From the IMG/VR virus record IMGVR_UViG_3300045927_000073, positions 1 through 41,543 of that record: DNA of 41,543 nucleotides, one strand, 5' to 3'. The notes under the pieces are model-generated. The model saw only the letters and a list, made by a program, of their open reading frames with translations. It searched no databases and was not told the origin of the DNA. The DNA is from a virus. Below are positions 23,508 through 29,940 of this stretch, piece after piece (positions within the stretch are counted from its first letter, which is position 1; every line of letters begins with the position of its first letter). A program made the position numbers and the translations under genes.

Positions 23508-23865
23508 TGACCGGAGAGGACTTGATCCGGGGAAAGCGCGAGACAGTATTCGCGGCTACCCGGACTACCTCGTCTTTTCCGTTCTCGGTCATGTTCACCA
23601 TGTAGGTGATGGTCTTCGTGATCTTCTCATCTGCCCCGGCCGGGCCGAACCACCATTCATAGGGAAGGCGAAATAAGTTCACCAACTTGGGGTAGTGCTC
23701 CTTGCTTATGCGGCCATACTTTAGCCAATCTCCGGACACGGATGCCGCCGTGACGCCGCACGCCTTCGCCACATCAACCTGCTTGATTCGCCCATTGGTC
23801 ATGTCGATAGCGGCGCCCAGCCGCCTGCCGAGATGGTCGCCGGTTCGTTGTCTTGCCTTAGGCAT
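23380..23865 (-). CDS. CI-like phage repressor, N-terminal HTH frame
   Basis: A 161-residue frame with an XRE-type helix-turn-helix in the first 70 residues (IKQVDVAKACGVTAASVSGDWLKYGRISKEHYPKLVNLF). The middle (about 75-120) looks like an ordinary linker, while the last about 45 residues are Ala/Arg/Gly-rich nonsense-like sequence, consistent with a frame change at the G7 run. No S24 peptidase domain is present, so RecA-triggered self-cleavage of the lambda type is not expected. The start codon lies inside an operator (23858-23872), giving autoregulation, and the -10 TAGATT ends only six bases before ATG, so the mRNA should be leaderless. Confidence 0.82.
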   Translation of the reverse strand: MPKARQRTGDHLGRRLGAAIDMTNGRIKQVDVAKACGVTAASVSGDWLKYGRISKEHYPKLVNLFRLPYEWWFGPAGADEKITKTITYMVNMTENGKDEVVRVAANTVSRFPRIKSSPVIADDDNASQGGKLETQPARAKGSGAPARARRGAARGSSRTNT

Positions 23866-23937
23866 AGCCTAAATCTAGGTCGATAGGACGCGGTTAGGGA
23901 ATACCTATTGACCCGAAGTTAGGCATTGCCTTACCAT
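23858..23937. promoter_or_regulatory. Immunity control region: three operators, PRM and PR
   Basis: Operators: TTAGGCATAGCCTAA (23858-23872, over the repressor start), TTAGGGAATACCTAT (23894-23908, weaker) and TTAGGCATTGCCTTA (23919-23933). PR rightward: TTGACC 23908-23913, 18-base spacer containing the third operator, -10 TACCAT 23932-23937. PRM leftward: -10 TAGATT (23877-23872) with a poor -35. PR and the PL-like promoter at 16.57 kb share the same -35/operator/-10 layout almost base for base. Confidence 0.85.
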
Positions 23938-23942
23938 GTCGC

Positions 23943-24182
23943 ATGCCAAAGCAGACCCCCTTGGAACGCGCGCGAGAACTCATCGGAGGCACGGTAGCGG
24001 TTGCGGCGCTACTGAAGGTCCAGCCCGCTACGGTTAGCGAATGGTTCTCCGGCAAGCGCACGCTGCCAGAAAAGTATTGCCCGACCATAGAGCGCGCCAC
24101 GCACGGCAAAGTCACATGCGAGGAACTATGCCCACACGTTGATTGGGGATACCTGCGCAAGCCAAAGGCCGCCACCGCATGA
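23943..24182 (+). CDS. Cro-like / YdaS-like DNA-binding protein
   Basis: A 79-residue protein with a helix-turn-helix in the pattern of YdaS/Cro proteins (VAALLKVQPATVSEWFSGKRTLPEKYCPTIERAT, residues 18-52), ending CPHVDWGYLRKP, a typical YdaS-family tail. It is divergent to the repressor and begins only five bases after the -10 of PR with no Shine-Dalgarno, so translation from a leaderless transcript is expected. It should repress the repressor promoter and commit to lytic growth. Confidence 0.85.
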   Translation: MPKQTPLERARELIGGTVAVAALLKVQPATVSEWFSGKRTLPEKYCPTIERATHGKVTCEELCPHVDWGYLRKPKAATA

Positions 24183-24211
24183 ACTCTCCCTCCCCGCGCA
24201 TCACCCTCCCT

Positions 24212-24234
24212 CCCGGGGCGCGGGAACGCCCGGG
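24212..24234 (+). terminator. Strong GC hairpin after cro (tR1-like candidate)
   Basis: CCCGGGGCG (24212-24220) and CGCCCGGG (24227-24234) form a very stable stem with one bulge and a six-base loop. Only a weak T run (GGGTTTCTT about 24250-24258) follows, so it may be an attenuator or Rho-assisted site between cro and the next early gene. Confidence 0.45.
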
Positions 24235-24277
24235 CTGCGCAAGCGGCTCGGGTTTCTTACAACGTAGGTAACAACCC

Positions 24278-24499
24278 ATGTATGCCGATCCGTCACTGAT
24301 TCGCGATCACGTGGTCAAGCTCCGGCTGAACGACCAGGAAGCCGAGTTGATCAACGCATGGGTCAACTACACCGGCCAGCAGAAAGCGGTACTGCTTCGG
24401 GAGATGCTGCTGGAGCAGGCGCGCCTTGACATGGGCCTCGATGCTAACGGCCTTCACGACGTGGCTGAAGGTCCGCAGCGATCGTTGTTCTATCGCTGA
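24278..24499 (+). CDS. Ribbon-helix-helix-type regulator
   Basis: A 73-residue protein in the cII position after cro. The sequence VVKLRLNDQEAELINAWVNYTGQQKAVLLREMLLEQARLD has the strand-helix-helix pattern of Arc/CopG-like proteins: a short beta strand with alternating hydrophobics, then two helices separated by TGQQ. It likely dimerises and binds DNA. AGGTAACAACC precedes the ATG. Target unknown; a CII-like activator role is only suggested by position. Confidence 0.7.
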   Translation: MYADPSLIRDHVVKLRLNDQEAELINAWVNYTGQQKAVLLREMLLEQARLDMGLDANGLHDVAEGPQRSLFYR

Positions 24500-24513
24500 G
24501 AGGGCCCTGAATC

Positions 24514-24711
24514 GTGCCTGAGCGCGGGCCGGAGATGACCAATCTCACCGCCAAGGAGCGGGAACTCATCCGCCGCATCGCTGAGCGTGATGGCGTGACC
24601 GAGGACGAGGCGGCGACGCGACTCGTCAAGATCGCGCTGGCTCGAAGAGTCAAGAGGCGTACCGGGAAGAACCCGGCGCGCGTCTACGACCTGCGGCGGA
24701 GAACGAAATGA
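24514..24711 (+). CDS. Small basic helical protein, possible RHH
   Basis: A 65-residue ORF (GTG 24514; an internal ATG at 24535 would give 58 residues). LTAKERELIRRIAERDGVTEDEAATRLVKIALARRVKRR resembles an RHH-like helix pair with a basic C-terminus. It is translationally coupled to the next ORF by an ATGA overlap. DNA-binding is likely, role unknown. Confidence 0.6.
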   Translation: MPERGPEMTNLTAKERELIRRIAERDGVTEDEAATRLVKIALARRVKRRTGKNPARVYDLRRRTK

Positions 24712-24959
24712 CCCACCGCTACCGACTCGTCGTCAGGCCTGATGAGATCGAGCTCATTGGCGCCCGGAGTTTCGGCCCCGGCGAGATAGCAACGGGCTTC
24801 ATGACGCTGGCGGAGGCCCGGGTTACTGAGGGACTACCAGCGGATGGTCTGCTTTCTCCAAACCCAGCAGCCAGCGCGGCGGCTTCGCATCGGAGCCGTG
24901 CGAGTAGAGCCGCCACGAAACGCGGAAAGCGATCGAAGGCGAAGCGGGGTAGGAGATGA
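24708..24959 (+). CDS. Small hypothetical protein with basic tail
   Basis: An 83-residue ORF coupled by ATGA to the preceding gene. The first about 48 residues look like an ordinary folded domain (YRLVVRPDEIELIGARSFGPGEIATGFMTLAEA). The remainder is Ala/Ser/Arg/Lys-rich and runs antisense to the gene at 24823-25074, so its C-terminal half may be constrained by that gene. Coding is moderately likely. Confidence 0.5.
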   Translation: MTHRYRLVVRPDEIELIGARSFGPGEIATGFMTLAEARVTEGLPADGLLSPNPAASAAASHRSRASRAATKRGKRSKAKRGRR

Positions 24960-25074
24960 GGTCGCCGACCGCCAGCGGGCAAGGATATATCTCCGGCCCG
25001 GGTCCGGTCGGGATGCCGACGGACCGGGCGACATCCTTCAGTGATTCGCTGACGACAAAGCTTACTTCGATCAT
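24823..25074 (-). CDS. Small hypothetical protein, convergent with upstream gene
   Basis: An 83-residue protein with an excellent ribosome binding site (AGGAGGGAGACCC before ATG 25074). Sequence is well balanced: MIEVSFVVSESLKDVARSVGIP, then EIYPCPLAVGDLISYPAS and FRVSWRLYS..KPPRWLLGLEKADHPL, resembling a small beta-barrel. I do not recognise the family. It overlaps the 3' end of 24708-24959 on the other strand by 137 bases. Of the two, this one has the stronger coding signals. Confidence 0.62.
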   Translation of the reverse strand: MIEVSFVVSESLKDVARSVGIPTGPGPEIYPCPLAVGDLISYPASPSIAFRVSWRLYSHGSDAKPPRWLLGLEKADHPLVVPQ

Positions 25075-25158
25075 GGGTCTCCCTCCTGTGAAGGTTGACT
25101 ACTCGCCCAGCAACTGTAGCAGGGGCGGAGACCCGACTTTTTCGTCCCGGAACATCGC

Positions 25159-25296
25159 GTGAACCGCGCGCCCTCGGTACGCCTGTGGGGCACCAGGGTG
25201 CCGGTGCCCGTGACCGTCCCCGAGCGGCTCGTCACGCGCAAGGACGGGAAGGGCCGGATTGTGAGCTACGTTGCCCTCGGGGTGGGGCCGGGGTGA
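25159..25296 (+). CDS. Short hypothetical ORF
   Basis: A 45-codon frame from GTG 25159, with PSVRLWGTRVPVPVTVPERLVTRKDGKGRIVSYVALG reading like a small beta protein. Its 3' end overlaps the convergent BrnA-like gene by 31 bases. No good ribosome binding site. Low confidence. Confidence 0.3.
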   Translation: MNRAPSVRLWGTRVPVPVTVPERLVTRKDGKGRIVSYVALGVGPG

Positions 25297-25478
25297 GAGC
25301 GCGCATGGGCGGCGAGCGCCTCGTTGATCAACGTCTGGTAGCCCTTGCCGGTCTTCGCGGAGCGGCGCCGGAACGCCTCCACGATGGCGTTATCGAGGTA
25401 GATCGTGATGCGCGTCTTGCCGGTCGTCGGGATCACCGCGCCGCGCTTCGCCCTGGAAAAATCATATGCCTTCTTCAT
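25266..25478 (-). CDS. BrnA-like RHH antitoxin without BrnT partner
   Basis: A 70-residue protein with the BrnA-type ribbon-helix-helix: KTRITIYLDNAIVEAFRRRSAKTGKGYQTLINEALAAH (residues 21-58). BrnA normally neutralises the BrnT RNase encoded just before it, but here the preceding genes are a HigA-like protein and a RelE/HigB-like toxin, with no BrnT. It starts three bases after the HigA-like stop, so it is the third gene of one operon. It may be an additional regulator or a solitary antitoxin against a host BrnT. Confidence 0.8.
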   Translation of the reverse strand: MKKAYDFSRAKRGAVIPTTGKTRITIYLDNAIVEAFRRRSAKTGKGYQTLINEALAAHARSHPGPTPRAT

Positions 25479-25481
25479 GGG

Positions 25482-25796
25482 TTACACCGCAACCGTGAGG
25501 CGTACGCCCAGCGAGTCCAGCAGCTTGCGCACGGTCTCGTAGCGCACTTTGGCGCCCGGCGCGAGCGCCTTGTACAGGCTTGCGCGGCCGAGGCCGGACG
25601 CCTTCGCTACAGCGGTCACGCCGCGCGCCTTTGCCACGTCCGCGACCGCAGCCAGGAACACGTCCGGGTTCGGATCCTCGAGCGCGGCAGCGAGGTATTC
25701 GGCGATGACCTCCTCGTTATCGAGGTATTTCGAGGCGTCGAAGGGCGCAAGCTTCAGCGCCTTGGTTCTGCGGTTTCGAGTTTTCGATTTACTCAT
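25482..25796 (-). CDS. HigA-like antitoxin (addiction module DNA-binding protein)
   Basis: A 104-residue protein matching the probable addiction module antidote family: FDASKYLDNEEVIAEYLAAALED, DVFLAAVADVAKARG and the helix-turn-helix VTAVAKASGLGRASLYKAL, ending KLLDSLGVRLTV. It should bind and neutralise the RelE/HigB-type toxin encoded four bases upstream and repress the operon at the palindrome 26106-26123. Toxin-first order is typical for this family. A basic N-terminal tail (KSKTRNRRTK) is slightly unusual. Confidence 0.9.
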   Translation of the reverse strand: MSKSKTRNRRTKALKLAPFDASKYLDNEEVIAEYLAAALEDPNPDVFLAAVADVAKARGVTAVAKASGLGRASLYKALAPGAKVRYETVRKLLDSLGVRLTVAV

Positions 25797-25799
25797 GGC

Positions 25800-26096
25800 T
25801 CATCCTTTCAAGTTCTGCGCCATGCCAATGGCGCGCCTGATGTCGCGCTGCTGCGTGGACTTGTCGCCGCCTATGAGCAGCACATACATCATCTGTCCTC
25901 GCCGCGTGTAGTACACCCTGTAGCCGGGCCCGGCGTGGATGCGCATCTCGCTCACGCCGCTGCCGACGGGCTCGCAATCACCGAAGTTTCCGAGTATGGC
26001 CGAGCGCAATCTCGCGAGGATCCGGGCCTTGCCCTTCGCATCACGCAGCGCGTCGAGCCATTGGTCGAACTCTTCGGTCCTGATCAGCGTATTCAC
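25800..26096 (-). CDS. RelE/HigB-like (phage Gp49-type) toxin
   Basis: A 98-residue protein from GTG 26096; the upstream extension would read through the operator. The sequence TEEFDQWLDALRDAKGKARILARLRSAILGNFGDCEPVG, SEMRIHAGPGYRVYYTRRG and MYVLLIGGDKSTQQRDIRRAIGMAQ is the classic pattern of addiction-module killer proteins with a RelE fold, which cut mRNA on the ribosome. Conserved basic residues in the RIHAGPGYRVYY and GGDKSTQQRDI motifs are intact, so it looks active. The module should stabilise the prophage. Confidence 0.9.
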   Translation of the reverse strand: MNTLIRTEEFDQWLDALRDAKGKARILARLRSAILGNFGDCEPVGSGVSEMRIHAGPGYRVYYTRRGQMMYVLLIGGDKSTQQRDIRRAIGMAQNLKG

Positions 26097-26105
26097 CCGC
26101 GCAAT

Positions 26106-26123
26106 TGTATCCGACCGGATACA
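26106..26123. promoter_or_regulatory. Operator palindrome of the HigBA-like module
   Basis: TGTATCCGACCGGATACA: two perfect 8-base arms around AC, in the intergenic space between the toxin gene (minus) and the VRR-NUC gene (plus). It lies ten bases upstream of the toxin start, a typical autoregulatory site for the toxin-antitoxin complex, and could also influence the rightward operon. Confidence 0.8.
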
Positions 26124-26137
26124 GAAAGGCCACAGCC

Positions 26138-26536
26138 ATGAGCCTCGCAACCCGCCAGGCCTGGCAGGCGCGGCTCTTCGGCGGCGAGGCTACGCCAGGG
26201 CCGCGGCGCACCAACCGGCACCCCGAGCAGGGCGTGTTGAACGCCGTCATCAAGGTCCTGCGCCTGCATCCCAGCGTCTCCTGGGTCGTGCGGATGAATA
26301 GCGGCGCCTACAAGATGCCCGACGGGAGATACGTCCGCTTCGGCTTCCCCGGCTGCCCCGACATCCTGGGCCAGATGCGCGACGGGCGCCTGCTGGCGAT
26401 CGAGGTCAAAGCCGCTCGCGGGCGTCTCACGGACGAGCAGGAATTCATGCTCGGCAAGATCCGAGCGAATAACGGCGTCTCCGGCGTCGCGCGGTCGATC
26501 GCGGATGCGCTGGCGATCGTGGAGAGCGATTCGTGA
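26138..26536 (+). CDS. VRR-NUC domain nuclease
   Basis: A 132-residue protein with ATG 26138 after AAAGGCCACAGCC. The VRR-NUC core is complete: VLNAVIKVLRLHP, VVRMNSGAY, FGFPGCPDILGQMRDGRLLAIEVKAARGRLTDEQEFMLGKIRANNGVSGVARS, with the catalytic PD...E-x-K set in CPDI and IEVK. Such small phage nucleases are thought to cut branched or replication intermediates (Holliday-junction-type activity). It is followed, overlapping by four bases, by an HNH protein and then a helicase, i.e. a replication/recombination group. Confidence 0.9.
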   Translation: MSLATRQAWQARLFGGEATPGPRRTNRHPEQGVLNAVIKVLRLHPSVSWVVRMNSGAYKMPDGRYVRFGFPGCPDILGQMRDGRLLAIEVKAARGRLTDEQEFMLGKIRANNGVSGVARSIADALAIVESDS

Positions 26537-26757
26537 TGCGTAGGTTATTCAGCAGGAAACAGCGACTCGCTCTCGCGATAGTGGCGCATTTCAAATGCGA
26601 GCGATGCGGTATTGAGTTCAAAGAGTTCGAGGCAGACCACCGCCGGCCATGGAGTAAGGGTGGTGAAACGCATGTCCGTAATGGGCAGGCACTTTGTAAA
26701 GCCTGTAATAGGCGAAAGGGAAATAAAGATGAAACCGTTAAGACAGTGGCAACGTGA
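26533..26757 (+). CDS. Small HNH endonuclease
   Basis: A 74-residue protein (GTG 26533 or ATG 26536, the latter overlapping the previous stop). HNH domain: CERCG near residue 23, the first His in EADHRRPWSKGGETHVRNGQALCKACNRRKGNK, and the second zinc pair CKAC. The signature D-H-x5-S-K-G-G-x3-x2-N-x2-L-C-x2-C-N-x2-K is complete, so activity is plausible. Its end overlaps the helicase start by 29 bases. GC content drops here relative to the preceding gene. Confidence 0.88.
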   Translation: MMRRLFSRKQRLALAIVAHFKCERCGIEFKEFEADHRRPWSKGGETHVRNGQALCKACNRRKGNKDETVKTVAT

Positions 26758-28450
26758 AGCAATGGTCGTTATCCGTGGTCTGCAAACAGAAGGGAAATTG
26801 CACGCCCTCATTGCAGCATGCCCAGGTTCCGGAAAGACGAGGCTCACGGTCGAAGTAACGTCGGATGTGAATCTTGGAATGACCAATGATTGCACGGTTA
26901 TCGTCGTGCCATCGCGTGCATTGAAGCGGCAATGGAAAAAGGCTTACAGGTTTGCGGGCATCAAGGCAATCGCGGAGATTGACAACGGGGATCTGGAGGA
27001 GCGGCGCTATCGGGATTTGGACTTGTTTGATCCCGCCAGACCAGTTCAGATCATGACCTACCAGCAGATTGCCGCCAATCCTGACCTGTTCGCCGCGCTG
27101 TGTGCCAGGCACCGCGTTTTTGCTGTCTTCGACGAACTGCACCACGCAGACGACCAGGCGACATTCGGTGAAAGCCTGCTCACTGCGTTTAATGATGCAG
27201 TTTTCAAACTGTCGCTCTCTGGAACGCCATTCAACACACGCGGCGGCACGCTCGCGTTCTGCAATACGAAGGAGGAAATAACCGAAGAGGGCGAGAAAGT
27301 TAGAAAGACCATTGCCGATTTCACCTATTCGTACGGCGATGCTTTGGCCGCAACGGGGTCAGACGATGACCCGATGGTTGTTCGACCGGTTACGTTCGTG
27401 CGATGGAATGGAATTGTAGAGTGGGAGCGCGCGCACATTCACACAGGCGTCATCACAAAAAAGATTTTCAATGGAAAACACAAGTCCGATCCGCTGACGC
27501 CATTGATTGATGCAGACCTAGACTATTTCAAAAAGATGCTGCGTGCTGCGCTCGACGAGTTGGAGGAAGTTCGTAGGCACCAATCAAATGCTGCGATGCT
27601 GATTACTGCTCGTGATACGGACCACTGCGATCAAATTGCCGAATTGTGCAGATCGCTTGGAGTCAAAGACGTCGTCATTATCAAATATGACACGCCCAAG
27701 GCCCAGGACGAAATAGAGCGGTTCGAGAAAGGGTCTTACCGGGTCCTGATAGCGATAAAAATGATTTCCGAAGGAGTCGATATCACGCGCCTTCGCGTGG
27801 GGGTTTATGCCTCGAACATTCTAACGAGAATGTTCTTCTCGCAGTTTATCGGTAGGTTCATTCGCTGGGATGATTCATTGGGCTACTGGCAGCATGCGGT
27901 CATATTTATTCCCGAGCATGTGACGCTCATCAAATATGCAGAGGAAATAGAGCGCATGGTTCTTGATTCGATTATCCAGGAACCGGGAACTGGCGACACA
28001 CCGCCAGAGGCCACCCATATCCTGGTGGGGAAATCCGGGGATGGTCAGGCGAATGGCGCTGTAGAGCGTGGCATGTCTATCGAGGAGCGCGCGGCAAAAG
28101 AGATTGATGACTATCTGACGCGCGCTGGCCTCAAAGGAAGAATAAGTCGCGGCGATGCCATCAAGCTAGTGGAGGAATCAAGAAGAGGGAAAAACAATGA
28201 GTCACAAAGCGACAATGAACCTGACATCAGCAAGAAGAACGACAGGCTGATCGAGGCCGCAGTGCGTGTCGCCAGACGCAAAGGCCGCGAGGACTTGAAG
28301 TTCAGCATCGTTCAAACGATGGCTAATCAGGCGGTGGGGATTCACAAGAAGGACGCTCTCACCCCAGAAGCGATACTGCAGGCACGCGCTAAATGGTTGC
28401 GTGGGTTCATTGCACGTCTTTGGTCAGGGGACATGAATGACGCCGCCTGA
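26729..28450 (+). CDS. SF2 (DEAD/DEAH-type) DNA helicase
   Basis: A 573-residue helicase; ATG 26729 with AAAGGGAAATAAAG is chosen over the longer frame, which is a shadow of the HNH gene. Motifs in order: LRQWQREAM (Q-like), Walker A ACPGSGKT at 30-37, IVVPSRALKRQW (Ia), MTYQQIA (Ib), DELH (motif II, about 145), LSGTPF (III, about 176), AIKMISEGVDI (V) and FIGRFIRW (VI, Q-x2-G-R-x2-R). The C-terminal about 150 residues are charged and unique. Likely role: unwinding replication or recombination intermediates in phage replication. GC content is clearly below the structural genes, suggesting a separate origin. Confidence 0.9.
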   Translation: MKPLRQWQREAMVVIRGLQTEGKLHALIAACPGSGKTRLTVEVTSDVNLGMTNDCTVIVVPSRALKRQWKKAYRFAGIKAIAEIDNGDLEERRYRDLDLFDPARPVQIMTYQQIAANPDLFAALCARHRVFAVFDELHHADDQATFGESLLTAFNDAVFKLSLSGTPFNTRGGTLAFCNTKEEITEEGEKVRKTIADFTYSYGDALAATGSDDDPMVVRPVTFVRWNGIVEWERAHIHTGVITKKIFNGKHKSDPLTPLIDADLDYFKKMLRAALDELEEVRRHQSNAAMLITARDTDHCDQIAELCRSLGVKDVVIIKYDTPKAQDEIERFEKGSYRVLIAIKMISEGVDITRLRVGVYASNILTRMFFSQFIGRFIRWDDSLGYWQHAVIFIPEHVTLIKYAEEIERMVLDSIIQEPGTGDTPPEATHILVGKSGDGQANGAVERGMSIEERAAKEIDDYLTRAGLKGRISRGDAIKLVEESRRGKNNESQSDNEPDISKKNDRLIEAAVRVARRKGREDLKFSIVQTMANQAVGIHKKDALTPEAILQARAKWLRGFIARLWSGDMNDAA

Positions 28451-29093
28451 GGTCGAGCATGGCAAGACTCACGGTCTCATGTTGAATGCGACCCGCGACA
28501 CCATGAATCGCCTGACCACGCTGCCGCGGTTGATGGTATCCATGCTGCGTGAGGACGGATGGCGTGTTTTGTCCCGGCCGATTGATGGCAGGGTATTCAA
28601 GAACGAAACGATCGCTGATTGGGTGCTGGGCGAACCGTGGGCGGGTCTGCACTTTCCGGATTGGGCGACGGCCTACGCTCTGCTCGAGCGCAATCTGGAA
28701 GTCGGTCCGGAATGCATCGAGCGACTGCAAAAAGCCGGGGCACCCAAACCGGCCGAGGTCGAGGCGGGGTTCAAGGCCAAGGTGCGCGAGAGGTTGCCGG
28801 AGACGATGACGCACAGCGAAGCCGGGAAGAAAGGCGGAAGAGGGAATAAAGCCGGGAGTATTACTCCTAGCTTTTCAGACCGAGGAGCTACCCGCGCCCT
28901 GCGCCGCCTCAAGCGCGACCGCCCGGACCTCGCAGAACAGGTCATCGCTGGCAAGCTCTCAGCGCACGCCGCAGCGATTAAGGCAGGATTCCGCGGCGCC
29001 ACCTGGTCTGCTCCCGTTGACCCGGAGCAGCTCGCAGTGTCGATCAGCAAGCGTTATCCCGAATGGGTGATGGTGAGGCGGGAGGACAGGTGA
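28437..29093 (+). CDS. Hypothetical replication-region protein with HTH-like C-terminus
   Basis: A 218-residue protein overlapping the helicase end by 14 bases and ending just before the initiator gene. The C-terminal part (GATRALRRLKRDRPDLAEQVIAGKLSAHAAAIKAGFR, about 155-192) is a sequence I know as recurrent in phage and plasmid replication-region proteins and probably forms a helix-turn-helix. The middle contains a basic Gly-rich stretch (HSEAGKKGGRGNKAG). Function unknown. Confidence 0.7.
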   Translation: MTPPEVEHGKTHGLMLNATRDTMNRLTTLPRLMVSMLREDGWRVLSRPIDGRVFKNETIADWVLGEPWAGLHFPDWATAYALLERNLEVGPECIERLQKAGAPKPAEVEAGFKAKVRERLPETMTHSEAGKKGGRGNKAGSITPSFSDRGATRALRRLKRDRPDLAEQVIAGKLSAHAAAIKAGFRGATWSAPVDPEQLAVSISKRYPEWVMVRREDR

Positions 29094-29094
29094 C

Positions 29095-29757
29095 GTGGCT
29101 GACCGCATCATCCGCGATGAGTTGTGGAACTCGGAGCGATGGCTCGACCTGCCATCGGATACGCACCGGCTCATCTATGTCTCACTCCTGTCGATTGCTG
29201 ACGACTTCGGCAACCTGGAAGGCGGCCCGCGGCGCCTTTATCGCTGGATGCACTGCTTTAGCCAGGTCAAGACCGAAGAAGATTCGATCAAGCTGATGAG
29301 CGCTCTCCAGGATGTCGATCTGGTGCGCCGCTATGAGGTCAAGGACGACTTATCCACAGGTTCTAAGGAGTATTGGCACTTGCCGAGATTCAAGAACTCC
29401 CGGCGGTATTGGGCAAGGAAATGTCCACCCTCGCCATACCCAGAACAGACACACAAAGAAAGCAAAGATGAGGAAGATCAATGCCCTGACGAAAATCCTA
29501 GCGCAGACCTGCCGCAACCCTCTAGTAAGACTTCGGGAGGGGTTGGGGTTGGGGTTGGGGTTGGAGAAGAGGGTTTATCTATCTCTCCTACACGGGGTCA
29601 GGAGGTCAAGGTCAAAAACGTTTTAAAAAAAATGCCTCAAGGTCAAGACCCAGGTCAGGAACAGACCAGGCGCAAACGCGACTATGCCGCAGACGACCAC
29701 GGCCGGCACTGCATGTGCGAGATCTGCTACGCCAAGCGCATGGCGAGGACGAAATAG
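29095..29757 (+). CDS. Replication initiator, lambda O-like position, carrying an internal origin-like element
   Basis: A 220-residue protein from GTG 29095 with GGGAGGACAGGTGAC upstream. The N-terminal about 110 residues (MADRIIRDELWNSERWLDLPSDTHRLIYVSLL.. ADDFGNLEG) match phage replication proteins with a winged-helix start, which bind iterons. The middle is a low-complexity linker including (GV)4 encoded by (GGGGTT)4, and the C-terminal end has C-x-C-x2-C (HCMCEICYAKRM), a possible zinc-binding or helicase-loader contact. Lambda O likewise has its origin inside the linker-coding part. No DnaC-like loader (P) gene is recognised downstream. Confidence 0.78.
   Translation: MADRIIRDELWNSERWLDLPSDTHRLIYVSLLSIADDFGNLEGGPRRLYRWMHCFSQVKTEEDSIKLMSALQDVDLVRRYEVKDDLSTGSKEYWHLPRFKNSRRYWARKCPPSPYPEQTHKESKDEEDQCPDENPSADLPQPSSKTSGGVGVGVGVGEEGLSISPTRGQEVKVKNVLKKMPQGQDPGQEQTRRKRDYAADDHGRHCMCEICYAKRMARTK
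29539..29657. other. Candidate phage replication origin (G4 tract plus GGTCA iterons)
   Basis: (GGGGTT)4GG at 29539-29564 is a textbook G-quadruplex-forming sequence. It is followed by GGTCA at 29596, 29604, 29610, 29641 and 29653 in the same orientation, flanking an AT-rich stretch (29615-29633, with T4A8). Iterons plus an AT-rich block inside an O-like gene parallel the lambda origin. Five short iterons could also arise by chance in coding DNA, so this is a candidate. Confidence 0.55.
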
Positions 29758-29758
29758 C

Positions 29759-29887
29759 ATGATCGACAAGGACGCCATCCTGGCCCGCTCGTGCAACGCC
29801 GCGCGCATTGCGGTTGCCGACTGGGCCTTCGCCGCCGGCATCGTGCAGGGCGTGCGCGAAGCGCGCGTGACGAGCGAGGAAACGTGA
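29759..29887 (+). CDS. Small helical protein
   Basis: A 42-residue ORF one base after the initiator stop, with a helical, Ala-rich sequence (AILARSCNAARIAVADWAFAAGIVQGVREARV). It overlaps the next tiny ORF (GTGA). No ribosome binding site of quality, but tight coupling favours translation. Function unknown. Confidence 0.5.
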   Translation: MIDKDAILARSCNAARIAVADWAFAAGIVQGVREARVTSEET

Positions 29888-29940
29888 AGCACGATGATGA
29901 GAACGATCACGCCTACCTCTACCTGCTGGTCAGGCCATGA
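29884..29940 (+). pseudogene. Truncated copy of the small membrane protein gene at 30317
   Basis: An 18-codon frame (GTG start, GTGA overlap) reading KHDDENDHAYLYLL, which matches KHDDDDNTPYVYLL of the 34-residue protein at 30317-30421 but lacks its transmembrane segment. The stop overlaps the start of the DUF7694-like gene (ATGA), so it may now serve only in translational coupling. Confidence 0.45.

Noticed and set aside
25095-26141. 348-codon plus-strand frame
   Set aside because: It lies antisense to three recognisable toxin-antitoxin genes and has shadow-type composition.
29539-29564. Tandem GGGGTT units considered as CRISPR or telomere
   Set aside because: No spacers, and the element lies within an open reading frame of a circular genome; reported as an origin candidate instead.
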